Assembly: GCA_016744135.1 (NCBI GenBank)
Contig: JADGEX010000001.1
Location: 1,127,029-1,191,028 of the forward strand
Length of the DNA: 64,000 nucleotides
Reading direction: 5' to 3'
From: Pseudodesulfovibrio sp.
GTDB lineage: Bacteria; Desulfobacterota; Desulfovibrionia; Desulfovibrionales; Desulfovibrionaceae
In this document: one piece after another, positions 37,122 to 46,042 of the stretch
Layout: each line of letters opens with the position of its first letter
How positions within the stretch are numbered: position 1 is the stretch's first letter
Translations under genes and position numbers: made by a program
The notes under the pieces: model-generated
What the model was told of the DNA's origin: nothing
The model's input: only the letters and a program-made list of their open reading frames with translations
The model's database searches: none

Positions 37122-37283
37122 ATGAAGGAATTCCGTTGCTGGAATTGCAACAGATTACTGGCCAAAGAAAACATTGAAGGCGAAATTAGAATCAAATGTC
37201 CAAAATGTAAGAGAATGAATAATCTGAGGATCAAGAATCCCTGCCTAAAAGTCCCTAGAGACTCACAGGATGAGCATATTTAA
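37122..37283 (+). CDS. Com-like zinc finger protein
   Basis: 53 aa. Four cysteines in two pairs (FRCWNCNRLL and IKCPKCKRMN) match the phage Mu Com family (PF10122), a small zinc-binding RNA-binding protein that switches on translation of the phage DNA-modification gene after it. The stop overlaps the methylase ATG (TAATG), exactly the com-mom type of arrangement, but here the target gene is a cytosine methylase. Confidence 0.8.
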   Translation: MKEFRCWNCNRLLAKENIEGEIRIKCPKCKRMNNLRIKNPCLKVPRDSQDEHI

Positions 37284-38065
37284 TGAATTCAACCCCTACA
37301 GTTGGAAGTCTATTCAGTGGCGCCGGTCTTTGCGATCTTGGATTGCATAGGGCCGGTTTTGCTCATGAATGGTTTTGCGAGATTGAAGATTACCCCCGGC
37401 AGGTCCTCGCAGCACGTTGGCCGGGAAAACCTATCTATCAAGACATAAGAGAGATCAATGCACACTCCATCAAACAGGTCCACGTCCTCTCCGGCGGATT
37501 TCCCTGCCAAGACGTATCCTCCGCAGGCAAAAGGCAAGGCGTCAAACAAGGGACGCGATCAGGGCTTTGGTTTGAATACCTACGAATTATTCGCGACATC
37601 CGTCCGAAATTCGTCGTCATTGAGAATGTTAAAGGGCTGCTCTCGAAAGGCATCGACCAGGTGTGTCAAGGGCTGGCCGAAATCGGGTATGATGCTGAAT
37701 GGGAAGTGCTACCGGCGGCCCTCTTCGGTGCCCCGCATCTCCGCGAGAGGGTTTTCATTGTTGCCTACCCCCACAGTGACAGGAGTGGCCAATCGCCTCG
37801 GGTCTTTGTTGAGGATCCCGGAGACATGGGAGTCAACCTCCAACCTGACGGCACGGCTCTATGGAATGGAATACGGATTGACAGGGCGGGACCAGTATCC
37901 CGCTGGCTGGAATCATCCGGCCCCCGAGTTCATAGAGTGGATGATGGGAGTGCCGACGCATTGGACCGACTCAAATGCCTCGGTAACGGTATAACCCCAC
38001 AACAGTCACAATACGTCGGCGAGCTGATCATGGCCACCATGCGTCGGGAAGGCTCACTCACGTAA
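37283..38065 (+). CDS. Phage-type C5-cytosine DNA methyltransferase
   Basis: 260 aa. Motif I VGSLFSGAGLCDLGLHRAGF, catalytic PCQDVSSAGKRQG (motif IV), ENVKGLL (motif VI), RERVFIVAY (motif VIII) and a final LKCLGNGITPQQ (motif X). It transfers a methyl group from SAM to C5 of cytosine; phages use this to escape restriction. The target-recognition part is very short. Between 37761 and 37994 a second frame also reads like a methylase C-terminus (see findings), so indels may have altered this region. Co-translated with the Com-like protein. Confidence 0.82.
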   Translation: MNSTPTVGSLFSGAGLCDLGLHRAGFAHEWFCEIEDYPRQVLAARWPGKPIYQDIREINAHSIKQVHVLSGGFPCQDVSSAGKRQGVKQGTRSGLWFEYLRIIRDIRPKFVVIENVKGLLSKGIDQVCQGLAEIGYDAEWEVLPAALFGAPHLRERVFIVAYPHSDRSGQSPRVFVEDPGDMGVNLQPDGTALWNGIRIDRAGPVSRWLESSGPRVHRVDDGSADALDRLKCLGNGITPQQSQYVGELIMATMRREGSLT

Positions 38066-38124
38066 ACCAAGGGACTCTTAAACAGCACTCATAGCACCCA
38101 CCGTGCCAAACAAAAAAAATGGGC

Positions 38125-38148
38125 CACCCAAGTTTCTCAACTTAGGTG
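38125..38148 (-). terminator. Hairpin with T-run on the minus strand
   Basis: CACC.AAGTT-TCTC-AACTT.GGTG; on the minus strand it is followed by ATTTTTTTTG. No minus-strand gene now ends here, so it may be left from a deleted gene, or serve the methylase in the other direction. Confidence 0.5.
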
Positions 38149-38264
38149 TCAGCTTACAACAGACAACAAGGCGCAGGAACGTTTGGCTGCACGCTACGCA
38201 ATGGCGAGCAACGACGAATAACAGCCTGCACACCATGCACGTCCGAAACACCCCGTCGGAAGCG

Positions 38265-38282
38265 GCGGACACATAGCGGACA
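38265..38282. repeat. Integrase arm-type repeat 1 (GCGGACACATAGCGGACA)
   Basis: One of five near-identical 17-18-base words found only next to the three att copies. This one lies left of att copy A, where the other elements have the end of their integrase gene. Confidence 0.6.
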
Positions 38283-38313
38283 TTTTCCCGAAATCATCCA
38301 TCAGGAAAGAAAA

Positions 38314-38343
38314 AAGGACCTCGGATAATTATCCGAAGTCCTT
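38314..38343 (-). terminator. Terminator hairpin joined to att copy A
   Basis: Minus strand AAGGAC.TCGGAT-AATT-ATCCGA.GTCCTT followed by T's. Same fold and place as the hairpins at 48354 and 55535, but loop-side bases differ with pairing kept. Confidence 0.75.
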
Positions 38344-38406
38344 AACTTTCTTGTGGTGGAGCTGGAGGGAATCGAACCCACGACCTCTTGAATGCCATTC
38401 AATGGC
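38339..38406 (-). repeat. att copy A (3' part of tRNA-Ala plus flank)
   Basis: Matches 48379-48446 over its whole length and 55560-55623 up to the anticodon arm. It holds only the 3' half of the tRNA, so it is not a tRNA gene. Left boundary of integrated element 1. Confidence 0.85.
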
Positions 38407-38543
38407 TGATTCGTTACATGCAACACGCTAACCACTTATAATCAATACGAGTATTCGTCTAGCTTCACCCGATTAGCCATAATGTGCACCGTGTGCATGT
38501 GGCGAATCATTCCAGAGGGTTATGCAGAGAGTGGAAATGAAAA

Positions 38544-38560
38544 GGAACAAATAGCGGACA
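38544..38560. repeat. Integrase arm-type repeat 2 (GGAACAAATAGCGGACA)
   Basis: Right of att copy A, inside the left end of element 1. The stretch 38407-38841 otherwise holds no gene I can support. Confidence 0.55.
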
Positions 38561-38841
38561 TATATTCAAAGCATAAGATCTAATTACGCAACAAGACATT
38601 GAGTTCCGTGCTTTTCGTTCGGGACGCAAAAATCGGAGGTTCACTCCGCTCACCCACCTCTGAAACTTCTCCAATTTGAAATGTCTTGCCAGCCTCTGGT
38701 CGGCTCATGTGTCAGCAGGAAGTGAGGCGGGAGAATCGTCAAAAGGGGCACCTGCATCAAGTTGGATGCGAGTCCTTTTATGTTCGACTTCGACGCAGCT
38801 TCAGCCAATTTCGTCGGCACCTCTGTGAATGGTTATTCTCA

Positions 38842-39710
38842 TTAGCACTTTCCATTAAAAAGCAGAATTTTCTCCATGTGAACAAATTGGGCCCCAAAGG
38901 CGTTTAGCAACTTCGCAAGGTGAGGGGAGTTTCTCCAATCATTCTTTTGGGGAGCATCAAATCCGACAAAGACAAGGTGTGGCTGGTAGCATAGTGTCAA
39001 CCGATCCACATTTATATTTGTAAAAGCCTTTCTACGGGGTTCAGACAGCCCTCGAAGCGACTGTAGGTTCGCAATGACGGTTCGGTATGAATCAAGAATT
39101 GCCTCTCCATTTTTTTTCAAAGCCGTTGCATACTTCTCCATCTGCGCCAACACTTTAGGCGCTTTCTAACCGACGGATCGCACTCGCCCATCAAAAATGG
39201 TCTTAGCTTCAAAAAAAACTAATTCATGCTCCGAACCGGTCTGCATGGCGAGCAAAAGGTCAATCCGTGTTTTCTCGCCGGGGAAAGCAACCTCTACATC
39301 AACCACGTTCGGATTAGTTTTCAGTAATGGTGTTATACCCTCCTTTTCGGAACCTGCAAATTTTTGCATGGTAGCGAGCACACTGGTTCTGGATTCCATG
39401 TTTTTGAGGTCAGTGTGCATTTCCAAAGAGCCAAGTTCAAATTGCCCATTAACGGATTTCACTTGTCCAGATCGAGTCAGATACTTGCTCGCAGTAACGC
39501 ATTCCAGCATATCCTTATGGGGCTTGGGCGATATCTCCACTAGGCTGCATCCATGATGATATGCATTGATTTTGTCGTTGCGGACAGCCATAAACAGCCT
39601 ATTGTCATCCATATGGATCTCCAAAAGCTGTCTGGCTTGTCGTATTCACTGTTGAGAAATGCCATATTGGCAGGACTAAGGCCCCGGTTGATCTTTGTTG
39701 TCTTGCTCAT
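38842..39710 (-). pseudogene. Broken PD-(D/E)XK nuclease-like gene
   Basis: Begins at ATG 39710 (GGAGAAAAATT before it) as MSKTTKINRGLSPANMAFLNSEYDKP, shifts frame near 39635, continues LLEIHMDDNRLFMAVRNDKINAYHHG... to VRSVG, meets an in-frame TAG at 39168-39166, and continues in the same frame KAPKVLAQMEKYATALKK... to 38842. RIDLLLAMQTG..HELVFFEAKT resembles the catalytic D...ExK of PD-(D/E)XK nucleases. Combined length about 290 aa. A frameshift plus a nonsense codon mean it is dead. Confidence 0.65.
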
Positions 39711-39729
39711 AATTTTTCTCCAAATCCAA

Positions 39730-39845
39730 AGAGAACCTCGGTTCTTCGGACCACTGAGCGGCGAATTAAAGGTGGATATAGTATGGCCCAAGGAGGCTTT
39801 CCTATGTCCACTTTAAGCTGTGGTCCAATCTTTTAGACCCACTTT
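39730..39845. mobile_element. IS-end remnant or MITE related to the IS3 element
   Basis: Only about 115 bases: a left end CTCGGTTCTTCGGACCACTG, nearly the same as the left end of the IS3 element at 34654, joined to a right-end-like sequence (TATGTCCAC...GTGGTCCA...CCCAC). The two ends are imperfect inverted repeats of each other (GGACCAC...TAAAG.TGGA.ATAG). No transposase remains. Confidence 0.65.
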
Positions 39846-39893
39846 TTTCTTCTAATCCCACGCTTTGTCCTTTGATTAGTTGAGTTGTTCGAC

Positions 39894-42800
39894 TTATACG
39901 AAGTCTTCAATCAGTTCTAAAATATCCCCTAAATATTGCGTTCCACCCTTGATGGTATCGCGTAACTCAAGTGGGAATATAAAGAATTCTCCTGGAGTTG
40001 TTGGTTTACTCGTAATGAAACGTTCAATCCATTCGTCTGAAAGAATTGTAATATTTAAATCAGAGTATCGAGGTTCAATTTTCTCTCTTCTAAATTCCAG
40101 TAGAGCCTCACGCAGTTCGTCAATTTCTTCCTTGTGGGAGGCTGACTCTAAAACGAATTCAGGTTTATAATCTGTTTTTAGATCTTCTTTTGTTGTAGCA
40201 GGTTTTTCTCTAACAGAAGTTGCAGCTACTAACTTGTCGAGCACTTGTAGTACTCTCACAATTTCATTGTCTCTGCCTTTAAACCAATCTGTTGACCAGA
40301 TTCGGTGTATATTCCAGCCCTTTGACTCGAGAATAGATTGGCGGAGGATATCTCTATCCCGTACGCTCTTAGCCGAGTGATAGGTTGCACCATCGCATTC
40401 TATGCCGAGCAGGAATTCTCCCTCATGGTCTGGGTGATATACTCCAATATCTATAAAGAAACCGGCAACCCCCACTTGGTATGCTGTTTTGTAGCCCCTT
40501 TGATTTAAGGCATGCACTACAGCTATTTCAAAACTGCTATCAGGACCTCTTTCTGGATTGACAGCTCCCCACTCAGGAATTTTCCCAGTTTCAAGATATT
40601 CAAGATAGTTCTTAAGTGCGATAACACCTTGCTGTGAACCTGGAGTTATCCTTATCTCCGAGGACCTGAGAGACGTGAAAAGATGAACTTGTTTTTTGGC
40701 TCGCGTGACGATGACGTTGAGTCTTCTCCATCCCGTTTCACTGTTGATCGGACCAAATCGTTGATATACTTGTCCGCTTTCTTTGTCTGGGCCGTAGGTT
40801 GTTGAGATGAACATCACATCTCGCTCGTCACCCTGAACATTCTCAAGGTTTTTGATAAAGAAAGAATCAGGGGTGTCGTCCCATTGTTTGATCTTGTCTT
40901 CTAACCATTTGTCTTCTCTGCATAGGCGATCTAGCTCATCTTGAATAAGCTCGCTCTGGTTAACATTGAAAGTAGCCACACCTAAACTTAGGTCACTATA
41001 GCGTTTAAAATGCTTCTTGATAGCTTCAGCAACGTTGGTGGCTTCCTGTCTGTTGACCACGCCTCCTTTCTTTCCCTTTTGGGAGTATGAGTTTTCAATA
41101 TAGTGGTGAAATACTCCTGTGTCGTTTCCATTTTTAACAGGTGTTGGAAACACGACCAGTTCTCCACCATAGAATTGAGCATTTGAGAAAGCTATTAAAC
41201 GCTCATCTTCAGAGCGGTAGTGCCAACGAAGTCTACTGTTTGGAAAGCAATTTTGGGCAACATCTAGAATTGACTCTGCATTGTCTGCAATCGTTCCACC
41301 GTCATTGCCTATGTTTATATATCTATCGAAGAATGAGGTGGGAGGTAGCTGCTTAGGGTCACCCACGATAACGGCCTGTTTGCCTCTGAGAACGACTCCT
41401 AACGCGTCTTCGAGTTTTAGCTGTGAAGCTTCGTCCATGATGACTAAATCGAAGGAAGCCGATCCTGGTGCGAGGTATTGGGCAACAGACATAGGACTCA
41501 TCATGAAGCAAGGTTTTAAAGCTTGAAGTGCACGAACAGAGCGTTTGACAAGCTGGCGGACAGGGATATGTGCCCTTTGCTTACCAATTTCATGTTCAAT
41601 CAAACTGAGTTCTGTGTAATCCCGAACACGCCCAAAGCTGATGCCTATAGGGGGGGTATGTCGAGAGGCTGCCCAAGCAATTTTGCTTTGAGAAAGTTGC
41701 TCAAGCTCCTCTTCCAACTTCTTGAGACTGCCTCTAACTTGCTCGATGACAGGCCCTTGAAAATCTCTGAATTCAGGGTTGTTGCGTACAAGGTCTCTCG
41801 CCATGCTATTGAACATCGCGAATTTGTATAGAGAGCTTGCCTTAGCCGGGGAAGTTATCTTTGTCTCAATCTCATTTACTATGCTTGATAGGCCACGACT
41901 TGCTAACTTGTGTTTTAAGTTTTGATATGAGCTCCAACGTTGGAGAGAGGGAATCTTCTCAATGCAGAGAGCTAGTTTTTTTCCTGCATTATCTAATGTG
42001 CAGGTATCCATACACCCTCTGAACCATGCGTTTTTATCAAGATCACCAAGTGATTCAATGGTGCCTAGATTGTGTGAGAGAGATTTTAGGGAAGTGTCAG
42101 CTGCTTTCGTCAGTCCCTCTAACTTGGTAATTCGTACTCCCGTTTGATCTTCGAGAAGCCAATGGAGTATGTCTTCATCGCAGTTCTGCTTTTCCGCGAG
42201 GGAAACCACCCAGTTGTTCATTTCTCCAAGCAAATGAATGTCTGTGTTTCCTCCCAAAAACAGTTCCCCAAGTAGTTCCTTTTGTGCTTGATTGCGCTTG
42301 AGGCTTTGAGCCAGCTCTAAGCTCTTTATTGCCTTGCTTGATGCTCTTTTAATTCCAGACACGTCTATATCATTATTGTCATGGAGTCTGGTGAGTGCTG
42401 GTAGCCAGAGCTCAGCATCTTTGACCGTTTTCTCAACGCGCTGCTCCACATCAAATAAAGCAGTCGCTTTCAAATTCTGATGCTCTAGAAAGTGTCCAAG
42501 GAGAGAGTCCAGTTCTCTTTTTTGGATTCGAGTATTCTCTGCTGCTCTCGAGATACTTTCTTTGTTGAGTTCATAGTTTCTCAAGAAGTCTTTGCCTGAG
42601 GGGTCTGAACCAAGCAGGGTTGCAATCTTGCGGGATGAGATTACAAGTTCCCTTAGCATATCCCACTCTGTTTCTATCCCTTTGAACAGAGGACCAAATA
42701 CAGTTGTGTAATTCTGATTATTTTCAAATTTTTTTGCTAGTTCAAGCGTATGAACTAACTGGGTAAGAGACTCAATGCTTTCGGCTGGTTTGGTTTTGTT

Positions 42801-45653
42801 GTTCTTCTTGCAAAGAGCGAGGTAGTCTCTTTTTGCCTCTTTATATTGTGATGAAAAAAGTCTTCCCAAAAAGCCTGGTTGTTCAGAAAAGATATCAATT
42901 ATCTCTCTAACCCTTCCAATGCTAGGGAGTTTTGTGGTGGAGAAACTCAGGGATAGTTCTTCAATCTGTTTCGTAATCGTTATTGATGTCGCTGTGGCCT
43001 CGTCGAGGTATTGGCGTGCAAGCTGTGAAGCATGTTCAGGGTAAGCATGTAGTTGTATGATGGGGGGAAGATATTCAAGATGGTCTGACAGCTCACAAAT
43101 TCGTTCGCAGCTTTCTAGGCAAAGAACAAAACCGGGGAAGAAACCAGATATACTTGTTGTAACTTCTTGAAGGTTTTTAATCGCCTGATTTAGTTGAGTA
43201 AGAGTTGGCTTCATGGCTTTAAGCTTTCTGACCGTCCACAGGTCAAAACCTTCTGCTTGGAGCTGGGTTGCCGCTTTGAATGTGTCCGCAAGTTCTTCTT
43301 TGCTTAAGGAAGAGATATCGCTGAATAGTTCGTCAGACTCTTTCTTCAACTTTGAGTATTCTGCTACTTCAGAAATGATTGTTTGTATGGATTGTCTGGC
43401 TTCATCTTGTGCGAAAATCGGGGCAAGACTCTGTTCCCAGGAATTGGGGATCTGGGGGAGGGCCTCAAAATTCGTCTTCACCAAACTGCTGACTGCTCCA
43501 ATGGAGAAACTTTGGTTTAATCCTGCTGAGGCTACTTGCGAAGCAATGCTGTTGATGTCGTTGAAAGCATAATCAAGAGCGTCTCGGACTTTATTTTCAT
43601 CTCCAGGGAGGATCGTTTTTGGGAAGAAACCTGTCCACGCATCTATGGTGTCGTTGTCAAAGTCTGCTAAAAGGCTAGCATATTCTTTAATTTCTTCTGC
43701 AATAACGTTAATTTCTGTTTGATCTAATTGTAGGCAGTTCTCAAATTCGTGTTCAAAGCTAATGTCGCTTAGTTCAGTTCTCCATTTTTCAGCCTCTCCA
43801 AAGATTTCATAAGCAGACAGGTCAATTCTGCCTCTCTTTTGGATTAGGGCATCATAGTAATCGATAAGACGTTTTCTGTGGTGCTTCCTCTCCGCAACTT
43901 TTTGGGGGTAGTTGTATACTTCACGGTATTGTTTTCTCAGTCTTCTATCTAGATCTCGATGTAGTTGACCTTTTCTTGTCAAATGGCTGTGAAGTTCTAA
44001 ACAAAAGTCCCCAAGGTTCACGCTGTCCAAACGTTTTCTAACGACATCCAATGCCGCCTTTTTTTCAGAAACAAAAAGAACGGTTTTAGATTGATTCAAA
44101 GCCGCCGCCACAAGGTTTGCAATAGTCTGAGATTTACCTGTGCCAGGGGGACCGTGGACAACAACGTTGTCAGAACCATTGAGCACATTCTGGATTGTTT
44201 CTAACTGGGACCCATCTGCTTTCATTACAAGTGGGATTTGATCCACTTCGGGAGAGTCATCCAGGTTGATATCTTCACCGAAATTCAAACATGGTTGATC
44301 TCGTTGATCTCTGCCAACTAAAAGCTCTGCGACGGAGGGATGGTCGAGTGGTCCACTCCCCTCAGGCCAGATGCTTTCGTCTAGATCTTTATAAATTCTC
44401 AGTTTTGCAAAGCTGAAAAACCCAATAACCATCTCTCGATGAATGCTCCAATCCTGCTTGTCAGAAACAACTTCAGCGACTTTAGTAAAGTATTCTTCAG
44501 GCTTTGTCTCCTCACCCCATTCAGGAAGTTTGAAGCCGAAATTCCTATCCAGCATTTCAGCAAGTGAAAGGTTGGCTTCAATGTACTCGGTACTAAATGA
44601 GACTTCGAATGCGTATAGTTTGTCGGGACGATTTACCCGTTTCTTTTCTATATTGATGGGTATTAAAACTAGAGGAGCTCTAAACTTTCTGTCTGAGTCG
44701 TCAGCTTGAGTCCATTCAAGAAAACCAATCGCTAAATAGAGTAGGTTGGCTCCAGTTTCATTGATGGCAGATTTGTAGTCTCTAGTTACAGCAATACTTT
44801 TCTTTTCTAATTGCTTCGATATAAATGGAGTTTGTAAATATTTATCTATGTGTTTGTCTGCTAGATCTCCAATTTCTTGAGGAAGCTCCTTATTAAGATC
44901 AATTGCAGCTTGCTTTTTCTCTTCGGCAGTCTCTTTTACTGAGGTGTTGCTAGATGCAAATTCTTCACTAAAAAACCTAGAGGCATAGTCTACAGCGTAT
45001 TTACAATTGTTTTTTTCACCTGGATAAGCCTCCTGTGCGGCTGCAACACTGCCTAACATCTCGACCTTGCCTCGAATGTAGGAAGCTTGAGATACTTTTA
45101 GTCCATATTTTTGAGCATCGCCTTCGACGCTGGTATCTTCGGATGTCTCACTTGCTGGGGGTATAGATGTCTCAACGGCGAACAGCCTAGCAGCATAGTC
45201 TTTGGCAAAGGTGCTAGTTTTTGAAGAGTTGTCGTATATTCTGGTTACAGCTTCAATGCTCCCTAGTTTTTTAACTTTGCCTATAATAAAAGCAACTTGA
45301 TCGGATTCAAGGCCGTATCCTTTTGACAGCTTTTCAAGAATCTCTGAGTTGTTCCCATCGAGTTTGTTACTTGCCTCTGATTTTTGGGGTTCCTCAATGG
45401 TTACTTCTGCAAGGTCTTCTTCCTCTTCTTTTGGAGGCTCATAGGCTAAGATTTCCATCGATACGCTTTTATGAACAAGCATATCGAATACTTGATTTGG
45501 AAGCTCATCGACAATCCTGATTGTCTTTGCAGTTTCCTTAAAATTGAGCAGCTTGTTTCTTGCAGTCAAATCCAGGAGTTTTTTCCTGACATTCTCAAGT
45601 GTTTTGCGTGCTAAATCCTGAAGATTATTTTGTTCTATGAAGCTGGCTGGCAT
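39894..45653 (-). CDS. hheA: Hhe-type anti-phage defence protein: DUF4011 - SF1 helicase - Vsr-like nuclease - DUF3320
   Basis: 1919 aa from ATG 45653. Order: DUF4011-like N-terminus (TLENVRKKLLDLTARNKLLNF), a split with two related repeats of about 48 aa, SF1 helicase with Walker A GPPGTGKSQTIANLVA near 500 and Walker B MDEASQ near 1400, GDPKQLPP, and VIVTRAKKQVHLF; then a Vsr/MTES_1575-type PD-(D/E)XK nuclease (DIGVYHPD...GIECDGATYHSAKSVRDRD...W.IHRIWSTDWF) and a C-terminal DUF3320 (PGEFFIFPLELRDTI). This architecture matches the single-gene Hhe defence system described from defence-island screens. It likely cuts or unwinds invading DNA. It is the main cargo of element 1. Confidence 0.85.
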   Translation of the reverse strand: MPASFIEQNNLQDLARKTLENVRKKLLDLTARNKLLNFKETAKTIRIVDELPNQVFDMLVHKSVSMEILAYEPPKEEEEDLAEVTIEEPQKSEASNKLDGNNSEILEKLSKGYGLESDQVAFIIGKVKKLGSIEAVTRIYDNSSKTSTFAKDYAARLFAVETSIPPASETSEDTSVEGDAQKYGLKVSQASYIRGKVEMLGSVAAAQEAYPGEKNNCKYAVDYASRFFSEEFASSNTSVKETAEEKKQAAIDLNKELPQEIGDLADKHIDKYLQTPFISKQLEKKSIAVTRDYKSAINETGANLLYLAIGFLEWTQADDSDRKFRAPLVLIPINIEKKRVNRPDKLYAFEVSFSTEYIEANLSLAEMLDRNFGFKLPEWGEETKPEEYFTKVAEVVSDKQDWSIHREMVIGFFSFAKLRIYKDLDESIWPEGSGPLDHPSVAELLVGRDQRDQPCLNFGEDINLDDSPEVDQIPLVMKADGSQLETIQNVLNGSDNVVVHGPPGTGKSQTIANLVAAALNQSKTVLFVSEKKAALDVVRKRLDSVNLGDFCLELHSHLTRKGQLHRDLDRRLRKQYREVYNYPQKVAERKHHRKRLIDYYDALIQKRGRIDLSAYEIFGEAEKWRTELSDISFEHEFENCLQLDQTEINVIAEEIKEYASLLADFDNDTIDAWTGFFPKTILPGDENKVRDALDYAFNDINSIASQVASAGLNQSFSIGAVSSLVKTNFEALPQIPNSWEQSLAPIFAQDEARQSIQTIISEVAEYSKLKKESDELFSDISSLSKEELADTFKAATQLQAEGFDLWTVRKLKAMKPTLTQLNQAIKNLQEVTTSISGFFPGFVLCLESCERICELSDHLEYLPPIIQLHAYPEHASQLARQYLDEATATSITITKQIEELSLSFSTTKLPSIGRVREIIDIFSEQPGFLGRLFSSQYKEAKRDYLALCKKNNKTKPAESIESLTQLVHTLELAKKFENNQNYTTVFGPLFKGIETEWDMLRELVISSRKIATLLGSDPSGKDFLRNYELNKESISRAAENTRIQKRELDSLLGHFLEHQNLKATALFDVEQRVEKTVKDAELWLPALTRLHDNNDIDVSGIKRASSKAIKSLELAQSLKRNQAQKELLGELFLGGNTDIHLLGEMNNWVVSLAEKQNCDEDILHWLLEDQTGVRITKLEGLTKAADTSLKSLSHNLGTIESLGDLDKNAWFRGCMDTCTLDNAGKKLALCIEKIPSLQRWSSYQNLKHKLASRGLSSIVNEIETKITSPAKASSLYKFAMFNSMARDLVRNNPEFRDFQGPVIEQVRGSLKKLEEELEQLSQSKIAWAASRHTPPIGISFGRVRDYTELSLIEHEIGKQRAHIPVRQLVKRSVRALQALKPCFMMSPMSVAQYLAPGSASFDLVIMDEASQLKLEDALGVVLRGKQAVIVGDPKQLPPTSFFDRYINIGNDGGTIADNAESILDVAQNCFPNSRLRWHYRSEDERLIAFSNAQFYGGELVVFPTPVKNGNDTGVFHHYIENSYSQKGKKGGVVNRQEATNVAEAIKKHFKRYSDLSLGVATFNVNQSELIQDELDRLCREDKWLEDKIKQWDDTPDSFFIKNLENVQGDERDVMFISTTYGPDKESGQVYQRFGPINSETGWRRLNVIVTRAKKQVHLFTSLRSSEIRITPGSQQGVIALKNYLEYLETGKIPEWGAVNPERGPDSSFEIAVVHALNQRGYKTAYQVGVAGFFIDIGVYHPDHEGEFLLGIECDGATYHSAKSVRDRDILRQSILESKGWNIHRIWSTDWFKGRDNEIVRVLQVLDKLVAATSVREKPATTKEDLKTDYKPEFVLESASHKEEIDELREALLEFRREKIEPRYSDLNITILSDEWIERFITSKPTTPGEFFIFPLELRDTIKGGTQYLGDILELIEDFV

Positions 45654-46042
45654 ATACAATCTCTTTATTTTAAAAAGCTATATTTTAGTACCGCCATCTG
45701 AGAAGATGTTCAAGCGTTCGTTTGAAATTTATAACGACATCACTTAGTTAAGCAGTAATGCTCAAAGGAGATAGTCAGGACATAATTCAAGATGTAAATT
45801 GACCTACGAATAGGCTCTTTGAGATGTAGTGAGATACGGTGTGCGGGTTAGAACGTGGATTGCGCATACTGCAATGTCCTGTCACGCCGAAGGCCGTGAG
45901 TTCGAGTCTCGTCCGCTTAGCCCGAAAATCAGGATGCCCTAAAATCTAGTAACTCGTTTACAGGATGGGACAATCTAATCCTTGCACTTGAAAATAAGAG
46001 AAGCGCACGATGGATTATCCTAACCGATAAGAATATAATCCC
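45654..46042. other. Divergent intergenic region with tRNA-like fragment
   Basis: About 390 bases between hheA and the 269-aa gene. GGCCGTGAGTTCGAGTCTCG near 45890 resembles the T-arm of a tRNA and is followed by an acceptor-like tail CCGCTTAGCCC, but no full cloverleaf is found. Presumably holds both promoters. Confidence 0.4.

Noticed and set aside
37458-37994. Separate 178-codon gene inside the methylase
   Set aside because: Its first half is a shadow of the methylase with no start signal; only its last part looks methylase-like, reported as a finding instead.
38353-38406. Additional tRNA-Ala genes at 38353 and 48393
   Set aside because: Only the 3' half of the tRNA is present; the D-arm and 5' acceptor strand are missing, so they are att copies.
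39166-39168. In-frame TAG in the nuclease-like gene as a recoded amino acid
   Set aside because: The same gene also has a frameshift and no pyrrolysine-related gene is seen; decay is simpler.
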